DNA of 64,000 nt from Sordariomycetes sp. S80-01Y (lineage: Eukaryota; Ascomycota; Sordariomycetes). This document shows positions 35,325 through 45,276 of the stretch, piece after piece; the first letter of the stretch is position 1, and every line of letters begins with the position of its first letter. The DNA is taken from assembly GCA_037042185.1 (NCBI GenBank), contig JAXQJY010000030.1, forward strand, positions 992,001 through 1,056,000, given 5' to 3'. Both the position numbers and the translations under genes were made by a program. Below the pieces are notes generated by a model. The model worked only from the letters and a program-made list of their open reading frames with translations, did not search any database and was not told the origin of the DNA.

Positions 35325-37652
35325 TCATGCGTATGCTCTCTTCGCCGCCCTTATCTCGGCCTCCATCCAGTCCATCCGGTCCATCAAATTTGGCGGAGGC
35401 AGCGTCATCGCTTGCTTCTCCTTCTGCCCCGTGCGTTTACAAGTCTCTGTCGGTTTCAAACCTATGGGCGCCGGTTTGCGCGTCTCAGATGAACTCCAGC
35501 CCGGCACCTCTGTTGGCACCTGACGCTGGAGATGCCTTGTTCTAGATAAGTCTGGGAGAGCCAGCGGCTCATCCGGCACCGTCTCGCTTATTGATGGTCT
35601 CGCCGAGTTGAGTCTGTGGTCGAGGACAGTAGCATATCTGGTTTTGCTGAGGAGCAGCCGCTGCTCAGCGGACATGTGAGACTCCACGGGGCTGAGCCCA
35701 GCGGGCCACGCTTCTGGTAGGGAATCACCGAACCCTGCGCTTCTGTCATACTTGTGTGTTGTAGTGAGAGCAGTGAGAATCTCAACAGCCTCCTTATTCA
35801 GCTCCCGACCCGCTGCCAACGCCCGGTTCGAAGCGTGGATGAGCAGGGGTCCCGAGAGGGGAGCCTCGAGATCGAATAGATGATGGTCCAGTCGGTCTAC
35901 CCGACGAGATGCCCTGTTGAGCTCCTTGTCCAGGCTCTCGATCTGGAGTGACCGGCTTCGTGATGCTCTTTCAGCATCCTGCAGAAAGAGAGGGCCGCGC
36001 ATGCGCTGTACTTGGTCTTTCGCATCGAGCGCTTTGTTTGTCTGGTCCAAAGCCTCGAACAGCGTAGCCAATTGCTTCTTCGAAAGTCCTAGATTCTCCA
36101 GCCGTTGTTCGGATGCGAAGTCTGCCGAATCACCCAATCCAAGCATGTCCAGCATCGAGTAAACTCGGTCGATCAGGTAGCCAATGCTCGACGCATCCTT
36201 GTCTGAGATCAACGCCCACCAGCTTCTGCCATAATGGGCTAGGTGATGCACCAAGCTTAATGACGACTTCCAGTCCAGCCTATTGATACACTCGTTGAAC
36301 ACAGACTTGACGATCCTTGCAGCGACCGGAACGCCGGTGGCAATACAGGTTCCCAGCACCGTAACGCACGAGCCGATCGAACCGAACCACAGCAGACCAT
36401 GGAGTATCTGCTCCACGATCAAGGCGTTCAAGGGCGCATGGGCGTAAATCCAATCCGAGGTTTGCGTCCGTCGAGTTCTGTCGTCTGCCCAAGCCCGTAG
36501 ACTGGGCCAAGTCTCAAGCTGGGACACGTGCCTTCGCATATACTTTGCGCCGGTATATGGGTCTTCGCCCACGATGGCTCGCAAAAGCCAGTTCCAATTT
36601 GCCCTCGAGTCATATGACCTGAAAGTATGCAAGCAAGCTGCGAACGTGGTTGGTGTCGGCATGAACTTGGTGCTGTGGAAGTTCAACCACGCGACCATGT
36701 CCGAGAACACGCGAAGATCTCGTCGACAATTGAAGGTCGAAATGAGGGTGTTAAGGGTTGTCTGATCCGGGGGGTACGTTGAGGACATGAGATTGTAGCA
36801 AACCCTTGCAACCTGTTCTTGCACAGGAAGGTCAGTTCTGAGCAACACTGAACGACAGGCCTTGTTGAGCTCAACCACGGTGCGCTGGCCGGCTTGGCGG
36901 TCATTCGCTGCGTTCACAAACCACGGGTGCTCGTCATTTCGGAGCATCCTGTCCACAACCGCAGCAGTCCCACTCAGTTTCCTTCTCCGGCCATCCTCAT
37001 CCCTGTTGCTCGCAGATTGCCGCACATAGACCATCAAACGCTTGACCAACTTCCGGAAGAACACCGCGGTCATGTAGACTTGATGTTGTGTCAAAGGAGC
37101 CCGCTGGCCTTCCGGAATGTTGTAGTTTTCGACTATGATGGCGTCGTCAATCCGATTGCGTGCGTCTTTGTCATGCAGCGCCGGTAGGGATGATCCATCG
37201 CAGCCGTAATGGGAATTCTGTAGTTGTCGGCGGAGATCCGAAGGTCGCAGCAATGGAGTGTCATTGACGTTGTGCCGTGACCATGGCTGTGAGAGCTTCA
37301 AGGTCTCCCACAAGGCCTCTGTTTGTTCGTCGGTCAGCCAGGCCAAAGCCTTCTGCGTTTCGGCATATTCAGTTGGCAGCAGCTTTGCGTCGTTCTTCGA
37401 CCTGAGGGCCTCGAGGTCGCGCTTCGTTTCCTCCAACTGTTCATCCAATTCTCTCCTCCTCTTCTCTTTGAACCCGGAGTCAAGCACCGCGGCTGACGCA
37501 AATACGGATGTGTAGGCAGCTGTGAAGATTTCGGCGAAGGTTGGCTTTCGTCGCGGCGGTGCCACACGGCGGCCAGAAGAGAAGGCGACGGAGTTGCAGG
37601 CTCGGCAGCCGCATCGGCTAGCCTGCGCGGCCCTAGACCATAACGACTGCAT
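35325..37652 (-). CDS. Probable mitochondrial PPR-like protein, fungal-specific
   Basis: A single exon encodes 775 residues. The N-terminus (MQSLWSRAAQASRCGCRACNSVAFSSGRRV) is rich in Arg, Ser and Ala without acidic residues, a mitochondrial targeting signature. A charged helical segment (EKRRRELDEQLEETKRDLEA) follows near residues 65-85, which I recall as a conserved block in a Pezizomycotina mitochondrial family. The middle (about 270-480) contains helical pairs of pentatricopeptide type, such as DQTTLNTLISTFNCRRDL and PTTFAACLHTFRSYDS, so an RNA-binding role in mitochondrial gene expression is inferred. A coiled-coil stretch occurs near 535-590. The C-terminus is Pro-rich and basic. No specific orthologue is named. 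Confidence 0.7.
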   Translation of the reverse strand: MQSLWSRAAQASRCGCRACNSVAFSSGRRVAPPRRKPTFAEIFTAAYTSVFASAAVLDSGFKEKRRRELDEQLEETKRDLEALRSKNDAKLLPTEYAETQKALAWLTDEQTEALWETLKLSQPWSRHNVNDTPLLRPSDLRRQLQNSHYGCDGSSLPALHDKDARNRIDDAIIVENYNIPEGQRAPLTQHQVYMTAVFFRKLVKRLMVYVRQSASNRDEDGRRRKLSGTAAVVDRMLRNDEHPWFVNAANDRQAGQRTVVELNKACRSVLLRTDLPVQEQVARVCYNLMSSTYPPDQTTLNTLISTFNCRRDLRVFSDMVAWLNFHSTKFMPTPTTFAACLHTFRSYDSRANWNWLLRAIVGEDPYTGAKYMRRHVSQLETWPSLRAWADDRTRRTQTSDWIYAHAPLNALIVEQILHGLLWFGSIGSCVTVLGTCIATGVPVAARIVKSVFNECINRLDWKSSLSLVHHLAHYGRSWWALISDKDASSIGYLIDRVYSMLDMLGLGDSADFASEQRLENLGLSKKQLATLFEALDQTNKALDAKDQVQRMRGPLFLQDAERASRSRSLQIESLDKELNRASRRVDRLDHHLFDLEAPLSGPLLIHASNRALAAGRELNKEAVEILTALTTTHKYDRSAGFGDSLPEAWPAGLSPVESHMSAEQRLLLSKTRYATVLDHRLNSARPSISETVPDEPLALPDLSRTRHLQRQVPTEVPGWSSSETRKPAPIGLKPTETCKRTGQKEKQAMTLPPPNLMDRMDWMEAEIRAAKRAYA

Positions 37653-37940
37653 GTGGCGATAGTCGGACGATATCGTCGCTCATATTGTCGGGTCCATGCA
37701 GAGGCGTCGCGGATTCAATGGATGATGAGGTCGGTGGTAGTAAGTGGGCCGACGTTGAGGTTCGCCCTGCGACAAATTCGGAATGCGCGTTGCCGACATT
37801 TCGCAGGTCACGTGGACCCCTCCCCTCCTTCGCCGTAGAGCAATCGATTTTGATGTAATTGAGAGCATGCAAGTGCACGTCGTACTAACCCCAATACTTT
37901 GTTGAATATCTCTGAATTCTGACTTCAAGAGGAATACAAT

Positions 37941-38622
37941 ATGCTTCAGCTACTTCTCACAGCAGAGCTTGAGGGGTAAGCGCCCTGGAACTTATTGGGT
38001 CCTACGCCCAGCTTCTAATGGATTACAGGGTGACGAACCTGCGCCCCGACGACACCGAGGCCAACCCATTCTGGTACATGTTCAAGGTCCAGTGCACTTC
38101 ATGCCGCGAGACACATCCCAATTTCGTCGGAGTGAACCGCTTCGTACGGCCCCTCAACCAAAACGAGAGGTCCTTCTACTTATACCAGATTAGGAGATGA
38201 ATGAGATGAGCGGAAGTCGGGGCGAAGCCAACTTTGTCTGGAAGTGCAAGAATTGCAAGGCAAGCTCTCTCTCATAAGCCGCCTGAGACAGACACTGATT
38301 TGGGCCAGCGTGAACACTCAGCATCTATCAAAGAGGCGCCCAAACCCTATGAACAGACCGAGCCGCCCAAGGCGCAGAAGATCATCGAGTTCGACTGCCG
38401 AGGTCTCGAGTTCGTCGAATTCAAGCCCGAGGTGAGCCAGTCCTTCCTGATGTCTGCAAGTCAGCTAACTCTGTGCAGGGTGAATGGTTGGCAGATGGTG
38501 TTGACTCCAAAACGAAGTTCTCTGAGATCGACCTGACTGAGGGTGAATGGTTCGACTACGACGAAAAGGCCGGTGAGGAGGTCAGCATCAAGGAGCTGAA
38601 ATGGGAGATCAAACGCTCGTAG
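37941..38622 (+). CDS. CXXC zinc-binding protein of the UPF0587/CZIB (C1orf123) family
   Basis: Exons 37941-37975, 38029-38143, 38194-38259, 38309-38431 and 38479-38622 give 160 residues, the usual family size. Four zinc ligands are present as Cys34-x-x-Cys37 (QCTSCRE) and Cys68-x-x-Cys71 (WKCKNCK), and the family motif SGSRGEANFVW precedes the second pair. The C-terminal motif DLTEGEWFDYDEKAGEEV is also typical. The third intron (38260-38308) uses a GC donor (AAG|GCAAGC) with a CAG acceptor; no GT donor fits the frame. The molecular role is not settled; structures of the human protein show a zinc-bound beta fold. It is the first of three same-strand zinc-ribbon genes. Confidence 0.88.
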
Positions 38623-38875
38623 TTTACAATGAGAGAACAGTGTCTTATAAGCTGATGAATGACGAAAGATGAAAGGAACAGGTGCCTACCTTACCTGCCC
38701 GACGACGCAGGGTAAGCGTGAACCCTGCTGGTCGTTGATATCGCCCCACGTGAAGACATTTGAAAGGCGAATCTTGACCTCACACGATTCAACCACAACG
38801 TTGCGACGACCGCGGGTCTGCGGCTGACTCTCGTCTTACCCGACTTTGGGAGTTCTTTGAATCAGTCGATCTACC

Positions 38876-39454
38876 ATGTCTGCGGCCGCTGAGTTCACTC
38901 CCGCCCTGCAGTATCTCACTGACGGGGCGCATCTGCTCCAAACGACAGCTCCTGAGACTGCAGCGCATCTCATGAGCCAACGCGGCGAACTAATGTGGAA
39001 GCATGACGTTGCCCTATCTGATGTTCAGCGCCAGCATATCTGCGGAGCTTGCGGCAACATCATGATCCCTGGAGTCTCGAGCGCGTTGAAGCTGGATGCC
39101 CGTCGACCTCGCCACGCGCCCAAACAAACAGAGGCCCGACGCACCAAATGCCTGTCGAAAAGCATTCAATGCAAACGATGCGACAAGACCACAAGGACAA
39201 AGATTGATCCTATCCCCAGGAGCAAGATCGCAAGGTCAAAATCAAGCCGCGACATCGCTTCCTCGAGACCCTCTGTGGCTGCGGAGTCGTCCCAAGCAAA
39301 CGCGCCACCAAAGCCCGCGACAGCACAAGCACAATCCAACCAAAGCAGCAAGAAACGCGCCAAGAATCGCAAAGCAGGCTTACAAGCCCTTCTCGCTGGT
39401 CAAGCACAGCAAAAGTCCAACTCACTCAGCCTTGCCGACTTTAGAGCCAAGTGA
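38876..39454 (+). CDS. RNase P/RNase MRP subunit of the Rpr2/Snm1/Rpp21 family
   Basis: A single exon encodes 192 residues. Rpr2 (RNase P) and Snm1 (RNase MRP) are zinc-ribbon subunits that help mature tRNA 5' ends or pre-rRNA in the nucleus. The N-terminal two-helix region (ALQYLTDGAHLLQTTAPETAAHLM) is followed by a four-Cys zinc ribbon: Cys56-x-x-Cys59 (ICGACGN) and Cys99-x-x-Cys102 (QCKRCDK). The C-terminal half is basic, Ser/Ala/Gln-rich and probably disordered. From sequence alone Rpr2 and Snm1 cannot be separated; the long basic tail leans to Snm1. It lies 253 bases after the CZIB gene and 225 before ZPR1. Confidence 0.8.
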   Translation: MSAAAEFTPALQYLTDGAHLLQTTAPETAAHLMSQRGELMWKHDVALSDVQRQHICGACGNIMIPGVSSALKLDARRPRHAPKQTEARRTKCLSKSIQCKRCDKTTRTKIDPIPRSKIARSKSSRDIASSRPSVAAESSQANAPPKPATAQAQSNQSSKKRAKNRKAGLQALLAGQAQQKSNSLSLADFRAK

Positions 39455-39679
39455 GCTCGAGTTCGCTCTTTACCTTACACGTGGAAGAAACCCGCATGTT
39501 CTAGAAGCGACTTCCTGCGAATGACATAACCGTCCAAATTGCCCCTCCAAAAATTTCGTGGACCCCTCCATTGCCGACTCACATTTGCGACGAGACCACA
39601 CCCCTCTCTCTCTCTTACCTGTTTCCTTTGCCGCATTCTTGAATCGATCGATATTTGAGAAGCATCAAAGACAAAGATA

Positions 39680-41183
39680 ATGTCGTCCGGCGATCAACAA
39701 GCGCAGGTCACTGCCAAGCAGGACCCGAAGGAATTCTTCGAAACCATCGGCGACAAGGTCAAGAACTTCTCCGAAACCAACGGCGCCGACGACGACGATG
39801 ACCGGCCCGCGGTCGAAGAAGTCGAGTCGCTCTGCATGAACTGCGGAAAAAATGTAACGCTCCCTCACTAAGATCGCTCTCACTATGCGGACAAAATTAG
39901 CTAACGATAGATAGGGCGTCACCCGCCTTCTCCTTACCGTGATCCCCTACTTCCGAGAAGTGGTGATCATGTCCTTCTACTGCCCCCACTGCTACACCCA
40001 AAACAACGAGATTCAACCCGCCGGCAACATCCAACCCAAGGGTACCCACTACGAGCTCCGGCCGACGCACATCGACGACTTCCAACGTCAAGTCGTCAAA
40101 TCCGACACAGCGACCGTCAAATTCATCGAGCTCGATCTCGAGATCCCTCCGGGTCGCGGCCAGCTGACCAATGTAGAGGGATTGCTGCAGAACATCATCA
40201 GTGATTTGGAACTACATCAGGAGGCGAGGAAGGAGCAGCAACCCGAGGCCTATCTCAAGGTGGCGGAGGTCATCGCCAAGGGGCGGAGGATGTTGATGGG
40301 CGACGACTTCCCCTTCCGTCTCTTTGTCGACGATCCAGCGGGCAACTCCTTCATCGCACCGGACTTGAAGGATGGTGTAGGGAAATGGGAAAAGAGAGAG
40401 TACCTCCGCACCCCGGAGCAGAACGCGGCGTTGGGCCTCTCCGCCGGCGAGGGTGACGGCTCCGCGGCAGCGGCAGCCATCAACATGCCTCTGACCGATG
40501 ACGGTGAGCTCGTACCCAACGAGGTGTACAGCTTCCCCGCTACATGCCCCGGCTGCATGCACAACTGCACCACCAATATGAAGATGGTCGACATCCCCCA
40601 CTTCAAGCAAGTGGTCATCATGTCCACCGTCTGTCACGATTGTGGCTACCGTAGCAACGACGTCAAGACGGGCGGCGAAGTTCCCGATAAGGGCGAGAAG
40701 ATCACCCTCAAGGTCGAAGACCAGACCGATCTGGCGCGCGATATCCTCAAGTCCGAGACCTGCGCCCTCGAATGCCCCGAACTGAAGCTCGAAGTCCAGC
40801 CCGGCACCCTCGGCGGTCGCTTCACCACGGTCGAGGGTCTGTTGACGCAGGTTCGCGACGACCTTCATTCTCAGATCTTCGAAGCCGGCGACGGTGGCGA
40901 TTCGCTACCTGCGGAGCAGAAGTCGCAGTGGACTGAGTTCTTCGCCACGCTGGACGAGGCCATCGCCGGAGGGAGGCCGTTCACGGCGATCCTGACGGAT
41001 CCTCTGGCTAGCAGCTTCGTGCAGCCGATCGTCGACCCGCCGGCCCCTGATCCGAAGATGACCAGGGAGGCGTACGAACGGACGGACGAGGAGGAGGAGG
41101 AGCTGGGCTTGAAGGATATGAAGGTGGAGGGATACGAGGAGGATGCAGCCAAAGAGGCTGCCGCAAGGGAGGAGGCATCGTAG
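39680..41183 (+). CDS. ZPR1: Zinc finger protein ZPR1
   Basis: ZPR1 binds eEF1A and acts as its folding chaperone; it moves to the nucleus in growing cells. Exons 39680-39853 and 39915-41183 give 480 residues. The duplicated architecture is clear: zinc finger 1 at Cys52, Cys55, Cys81, Cys84 (CMNC...CPHC), its beta/alpha domain, then zinc finger 2 at Cys269, Cys272, Cys298, Cys301 (CPGC...CHDC) and a second copy of the domain. The twin motifs PYFREVVIMSFYC and PHFKQVVIMSTVC show the internal repeat. The acidic C-terminus (DEEEEELGLKDMKVEGYEED) is the conserved tail. The intron cuts just after the first CxxC. It converges on the gene at 41649. Confidence 0.95.
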
Positions 41184-41648
41184 CTTAACATTTGGATGGC
41201 ATGACTGGAGAAAATGGCGTTCTTTGGGGTTCGATTGCGTAGATTAGTAGGATATTCACCTGATTGAACACATCATGTACTCGACTGCGGCGACATGAAT
41301 ATATGATTTGACACAGTTAAGCTAAGCGACGCTATCGCGGGTATAAAATCCCTCCCAAGCCGAACGCCACGGCCACCGGAGGCGCTACAGTCTGATGATC
41401 ACTTGAGACTGGGCTCACTCACAGGAAAGCCCCTTTCTTTTCTCTTGCCTCGACGAGCCAGCACCTGACTGACCCCCTTATCAAACAACCGGATGCGGCC
41501 CCTGAATAGGCATGACAAAGAAAAAAAGACAAATCTCACAGTCAAGCCTGAACGCCCGTTCTAGCAACCTCCTCCCACAGACCGACGTGTACAATGAGCC
41601 GCTACTGACGAACCCGGAACATAGAATCTGAAAACTAGGGGGATATCC
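41184..41648. other. Convergent 3' intergenic region
   Basis: 465 bases between the stops of ZPR1 and the opposing gene, so it should hold both 3'UTRs. No gene or repeat seen. Confidence 0.5.
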
Positions 41649-43574
41649 CTAGAAGAAGCTCGGCTTCGTGAGGACGCGATACTCGACGTAATCCTCGCCG
41701 TCAATGTTGATCAAGCTCCCGTGGGACACCAGCTTGCCCATGAGCGGACCCGTCGTCTTCCTCTCGTACTTGACCCCGTCGTAGATCTTTGCATCCTCGC
41801 CGCCGTTGCGCGCACGCATGGACTCCTGCCTGGCCCAGACGTTGTTGAGACGACGCATATCCTCCGTCTCGAAGAGCCGAGAAGACAGCGATCTGCGGGT
41901 GTTGGGGGAAGAGGCAGCCGCGGCGAGGGATGCTTCACGGGCTGCAGCTTCGGCGGCTGCGACGGCGCGTTCGCGATGGGTGGCGTGCAGATCGGCGCGG
42001 CCCTGCGTTGCCTCTGCGCGGCCGATTTCGCGCTGGGCGAGGGCAGTGGTGCGTTGGAGGGCACCGAAGCTGTTGCCGTTGGGGGTTTGGGACGCGTTGT
42101 TCTCCTGAGTCTGCGGGCGGGAGAGCTGGGTGGCGCGCTCGTGGGCGAGACGTTCCTGCTCACGCTGGATTTCCTCCAGCTGAGCTTGCTGTTGCTGCTG
42201 CTGCCTAGCTTCGACCCGGCGAGAAGTGCGCAGCTCCTGGCCCGCAGATGTCTTAGGTCCATTGCTGGTAGCCGGGCGCTCGGGAGTGGCGGTCACGTCG
42301 CCGACAGCTTCGGCCTCCGCTGCTTGGTTGGCAAAGAAGGATCTCGGGCCGGGCACCCGCTTCTGGGCCTCGAAGACGGCGGTGGTCTCGTTGCCGATGC
42401 GGTCCTCTGGCTTCTCTCCTAGGTCGATCTGATGCTGCCTCACCCGGCAATATTCCTTGATCTCGGCGCGGGTAAGACTTTTCAGGTGAGGGTCGAGGTC
42501 AACTTCGTCGTAGGAGATCCAGAGAGCTCCCGGCCCTTGAGGGAAGTTCCCATCTCGGAAGCTGCCGTCGCGTGTTTCCCTCACCAACTTGACCCTGAAC
42601 ATGTCGTTAGCGCCCAGAATGCCGTAGACCGCGTGGCGGTTGGCTGGGTCAACGGCATCGGACTTGTTCCAGGTGCCGAGGAAGATCCTCGTAGGACGGC
42701 TCCCTGATAGGTCTTCTTGAACGGTCTGATGTTGGTTATCCGCCGTAGAGGCGGCTGTGAAATCACCGGTAACACGCCTGCGCTTGGCCATGGGCTCGGG
42801 CGCTTCCTCACCGTAAGCAATCTGGTATTGCGGCTGGAAGGGCGCGCTCGGGTCTACTATGCCGTTCTTCCTGACAACCTGGATGGCTTCTTGGACTGCC
42901 TGCTTCTGGGCGGCGAGCTTGACCTCCGGGTCCTTCTCCTCCGGAGCATCGGCGCGGATTCGGACATACTCCTTAACTTGCACCTGATCAAGGCCAACTA
43001 GATGAGGCAAGAAGCAGATGCCGTCGAACGTGACCCAGCTTGCACCTGTTTTGGCGGGTAGTGGCCAGACGTTGCTGATGTGCTCGCCGAGCAGGTTGTC
43101 GAGTCGGATCCGGGTGCGGAGTCGATCCCTGACGTCGATGAATCCGATGACGGCGTGCTTTCTCTCCTTCTCGGGCACAGGAGAGTGCCTCCAGTAACCA
43201 ATCGTCACGCCCTTGCTGGCGTTCGGCGTCAGCCGCGGGGCCCTGCCGCGCGACTTGGGCCGAGTGGCAGCCATCTCTCTCGCAGCGTCTAGACCCTCAG
43301 TGGCTAGAGTCGCGTAGTTGACGGGCTCTCTGGTAAAGGTTGCCGTCCTCTTCCGCTTGCTACCATAAGGTGCCCGCGTAGCACGAGGGGAGCCTTGGGA
43401 AGTGGGCTCTGCCTCATCTTCGGTGGCCTCGTTGTCTGCGTGGCGGTTCATGCTCCTGCTGAAACGGGGGGGCGACGGGGGAGTGCCCGGCTCACTAAGC
43501 TCACTCTCTGCGTCGTCGTGATTGTCTAGACCATTCTGGTTACTGTGGCTTGACTTGTCTTCGTCGACCACCAT
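41649..43574 (-). CDS. Conserved nuclear-type protein with a duplicated domain, function unknown
   Basis: A single exon encodes 641 residues. Two copies of an 85-residue domain lie at about 122-207 and 296-379. They align as G-x-W (IGYWRHS / LGTWNKS), HAVIGFIDVRDRLRTRI / HAVYGILGANDMFRVKL, GASWVTFDGICFLPHL / GALWISYDEVDLDPHL, and VKEYVRIR / IKEYCRVR. Spacer and flanks are charged and low in complexity; SKRKRTA (72-78) and AKRRRV (263-268) are likely nuclear localisation signals. A Gln-rich coiled-coil region (about 445-480) and an Arg-rich stretch (RRSLSSRLF) follow, and the C-terminus SLINIDGEDYVEYRVLTKPSFF-like end is hydrophobic. I do not know this family; a chromatin or transcription role is suggested only by composition. 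Its upstream region carries a CCAAT array. Confidence 0.75.
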   Translation of the reverse strand: MVVDEDKSSHSNQNGLDNHDDAESELSEPGTPPSPPRFSRSMNRHADNEATEDEAEPTSQGSPRATRAPYGSKRKRTATFTREPVNYATLATEGLDAAREMAATRPKSRGRAPRLTPNASKGVTIGYWRHSPVPEKERKHAVIGFIDVRDRLRTRIRLDNLLGEHISNVWPLPAKTGASWVTFDGICFLPHLVGLDQVQVKEYVRIRADAPEEKDPEVKLAAQKQAVQEAIQVVRKNGIVDPSAPFQPQYQIAYGEEAPEPMAKRRRVTGDFTAASTADNQHQTVQEDLSGSRPTRIFLGTWNKSDAVDPANRHAVYGILGANDMFRVKLVRETRDGSFRDGNFPQGPGALWISYDEVDLDPHLKSLTRAEIKEYCRVRQHQIDLGEKPEDRIGNETTAVFEAQKRVPGPRSFFANQAAEAEAVGDVTATPERPATSNGPKTSAGQELRTSRRVEARQQQQQQAQLEEIQREQERLAHERATQLSRPQTQENNASQTPNGNSFGALQRTTALAQREIGRAEATQGRADLHATHRERAVAAAEAAAREASLAAAASSPNTRRSLSSRLFETEDMRRLNNVWARQESMRARNGGEDAKIYDGVKYERKTTGPLMGKLVSHGSLINIDGEDYVEYRVLTKPSFF

Positions 43575-44173
43575 GGCGCTGTGAAGGGTGGTCAGCTTGA
43601 TTCACTCGATACGAGCGAACAATCATGTGGCGCTGCTAAGGGAAGTAGACAAAGGGGGTGACGGGCGAACGGACTTGTCATCAACAGTTGCGTTGGGGCC
43701 TAACGAGTTACGGCCGTCTTTCAACCCAGCCTTGGTGGGAGAAGTATTTGCGCGTGGGGGAGTCTCGTCGGTGGAGTGAGGCATCGCGTGAAAGAGAGTA
43801 AGAAATGTGTGAGAGAGATGGAGAGTGCTGAGTTTTTCGCCTCAATGAAACAGAGTTGAGGGGAGGATGCTCTCCGAAGTCAAAATACTAGCGGAGATGG
43901 ATAAGGGAGAGTATGATGATGGCTGGCGCCTCGCACGCGCGGTTGCGAAGTCCTGCGCAACGTGGTGGGTTGAGTGAAGAGAAATACAAGACGAGTTGTG
44001 AGAAGGGTGAAATACCTAAGACAAGGCAAAGGAAAGAAAAGGAAAGGAAAGGCAATGATGTTTGGAGGTGGCCGGTGGGTTGCAGCGGCTGACAGCTGCG
44101 AGAGGGCAAGGGAAAGAAGAAAAGAAAGGAAGTTGGGGAAGGAGTCTGTTGGACGAGGGTGACGAGTCGGGAT

Positions 44174-44206
44174 TGCCAATGCCAATGCCAATGCCAATGC
44201 CAATGG
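44174..44206. repeat. Tandem CCAATG hexamer array (five CCAAT boxes)
   Basis: CCAAT begins at 44176, 44182, 44188, 44194 and 44200, an exact six-base period. It lies about 600 bases upstream of the start codon at 43574. CCAAT is the core site of the fungal HAP/CBC complex; binding is inference, and six-base spacing would let only some copies be occupied together. Confidence 0.85.
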
Positions 44207-44542
44207 CGTGGTGTGTCTTCTGGGAACGCGCCAGGCGTCTCTGGACGCTTCAACGGGCAGAGAGCTTGTCTCGTGTCTCGCGTGAGATATGAGGAAATGC
44301 ACGGACGAATGAAGATGCGAGGGCCCAAGGGATGATTCACTTTTCGAGCCGGAAACCTCTGACACTTACCGCTAATCCGCAGTGGACTCCCGTCTCTGCG
44401 TCTCTGCTGGGGGGAACAGCTGTAGTTGCGGGCTGCAGTTGTTGGGGGTGGATAAAAAAAAAGGCTTCCGAGTCTCCCAGCAGCTCGTCCTGTTTGTGCC
44501 TCGTCTCGCAAAGTCGCAGGGCGATAGCAGCACGAAATGGGT

Positions 44543-44581
44543 GCGCGCGCGCGAGATCGAGAGAGAGAGAGAGAGAGAGAG
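44543..44581. repeat. Compound (CG)n and (GA)n microsatellite
   Basis: An alternating GC run of about 11 bases at 44543 is followed, after a short gap, by an uninterrupted GA run from 44559 to 44581. It lies in the presumed upstream region of the gene at 41649-43574. Confidence 0.85.
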
Positions 44582-45276
44582 CTACAGGGGTGGGTGGGTT
44601 GCAATCAATGTCGAGTTGATGATGACGAGCCGTGATGCTGTATCGCAGCGGGTGCAGTGCAAAAGGGAGAAAATGCGACGCGCCGCGGGAAGAGGGAAAA
44701 TGAGGGATCGCAAATCAAGCGCGAAACTAGGGTTGCATGGGTATTAATACTTGACTGGCACCAGTGACCACGACATCAGCGACTGGTGCTGCAGGGGAAC
44801 GCAACGAGTTCAGTAGCGGCGGACGAGGAAGAGAAGAGAGGGAGGGAAAGGGAAAAAAAAAAGAGGTAAGACATGAAAAGTCAAAGCCTATCAAGAATGG
44901 GACAACCCCGGGGGCGGAGGAGACGCTTTAGCCTTTTATTCTTTGCCTAGCTTTCTAAGGGGAGCGCCAAGTCGCAATGCAGAGTCTGGCAGCCCAGTGT
45001 GAGTGTGAGTGTGAATGCGAGTGTGCAATCAACCCGTGATGACACAACTGTTGTTTATTAGCTTTAGCCGCTACGGATGCCCACTCGCCCCAGCCATAAA
45101 GCAACCCCTTTCCCACGGCCAACTATCAGGCCCAGATTGGCATCTCTGGGTTTACAGCAAGTGAAGAGTCGGACTCTTGATAACCTCCAACGAGAAGCTA
45201 TTGCAAAAAGTTAGAGGCCGCATCACGGTGCGCTCGCGCGCAAACACTTGGCTCGTCCGTCATGACACGTCTTGAG

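Noticed and set aside
43880-44604. Minus-strand open frames with a WHWHWH or LALALA-like run
   Set aside because: The runs are translations of the CCAATG hexamer repeat and flanking low-complexity DNA; no start context or family match.
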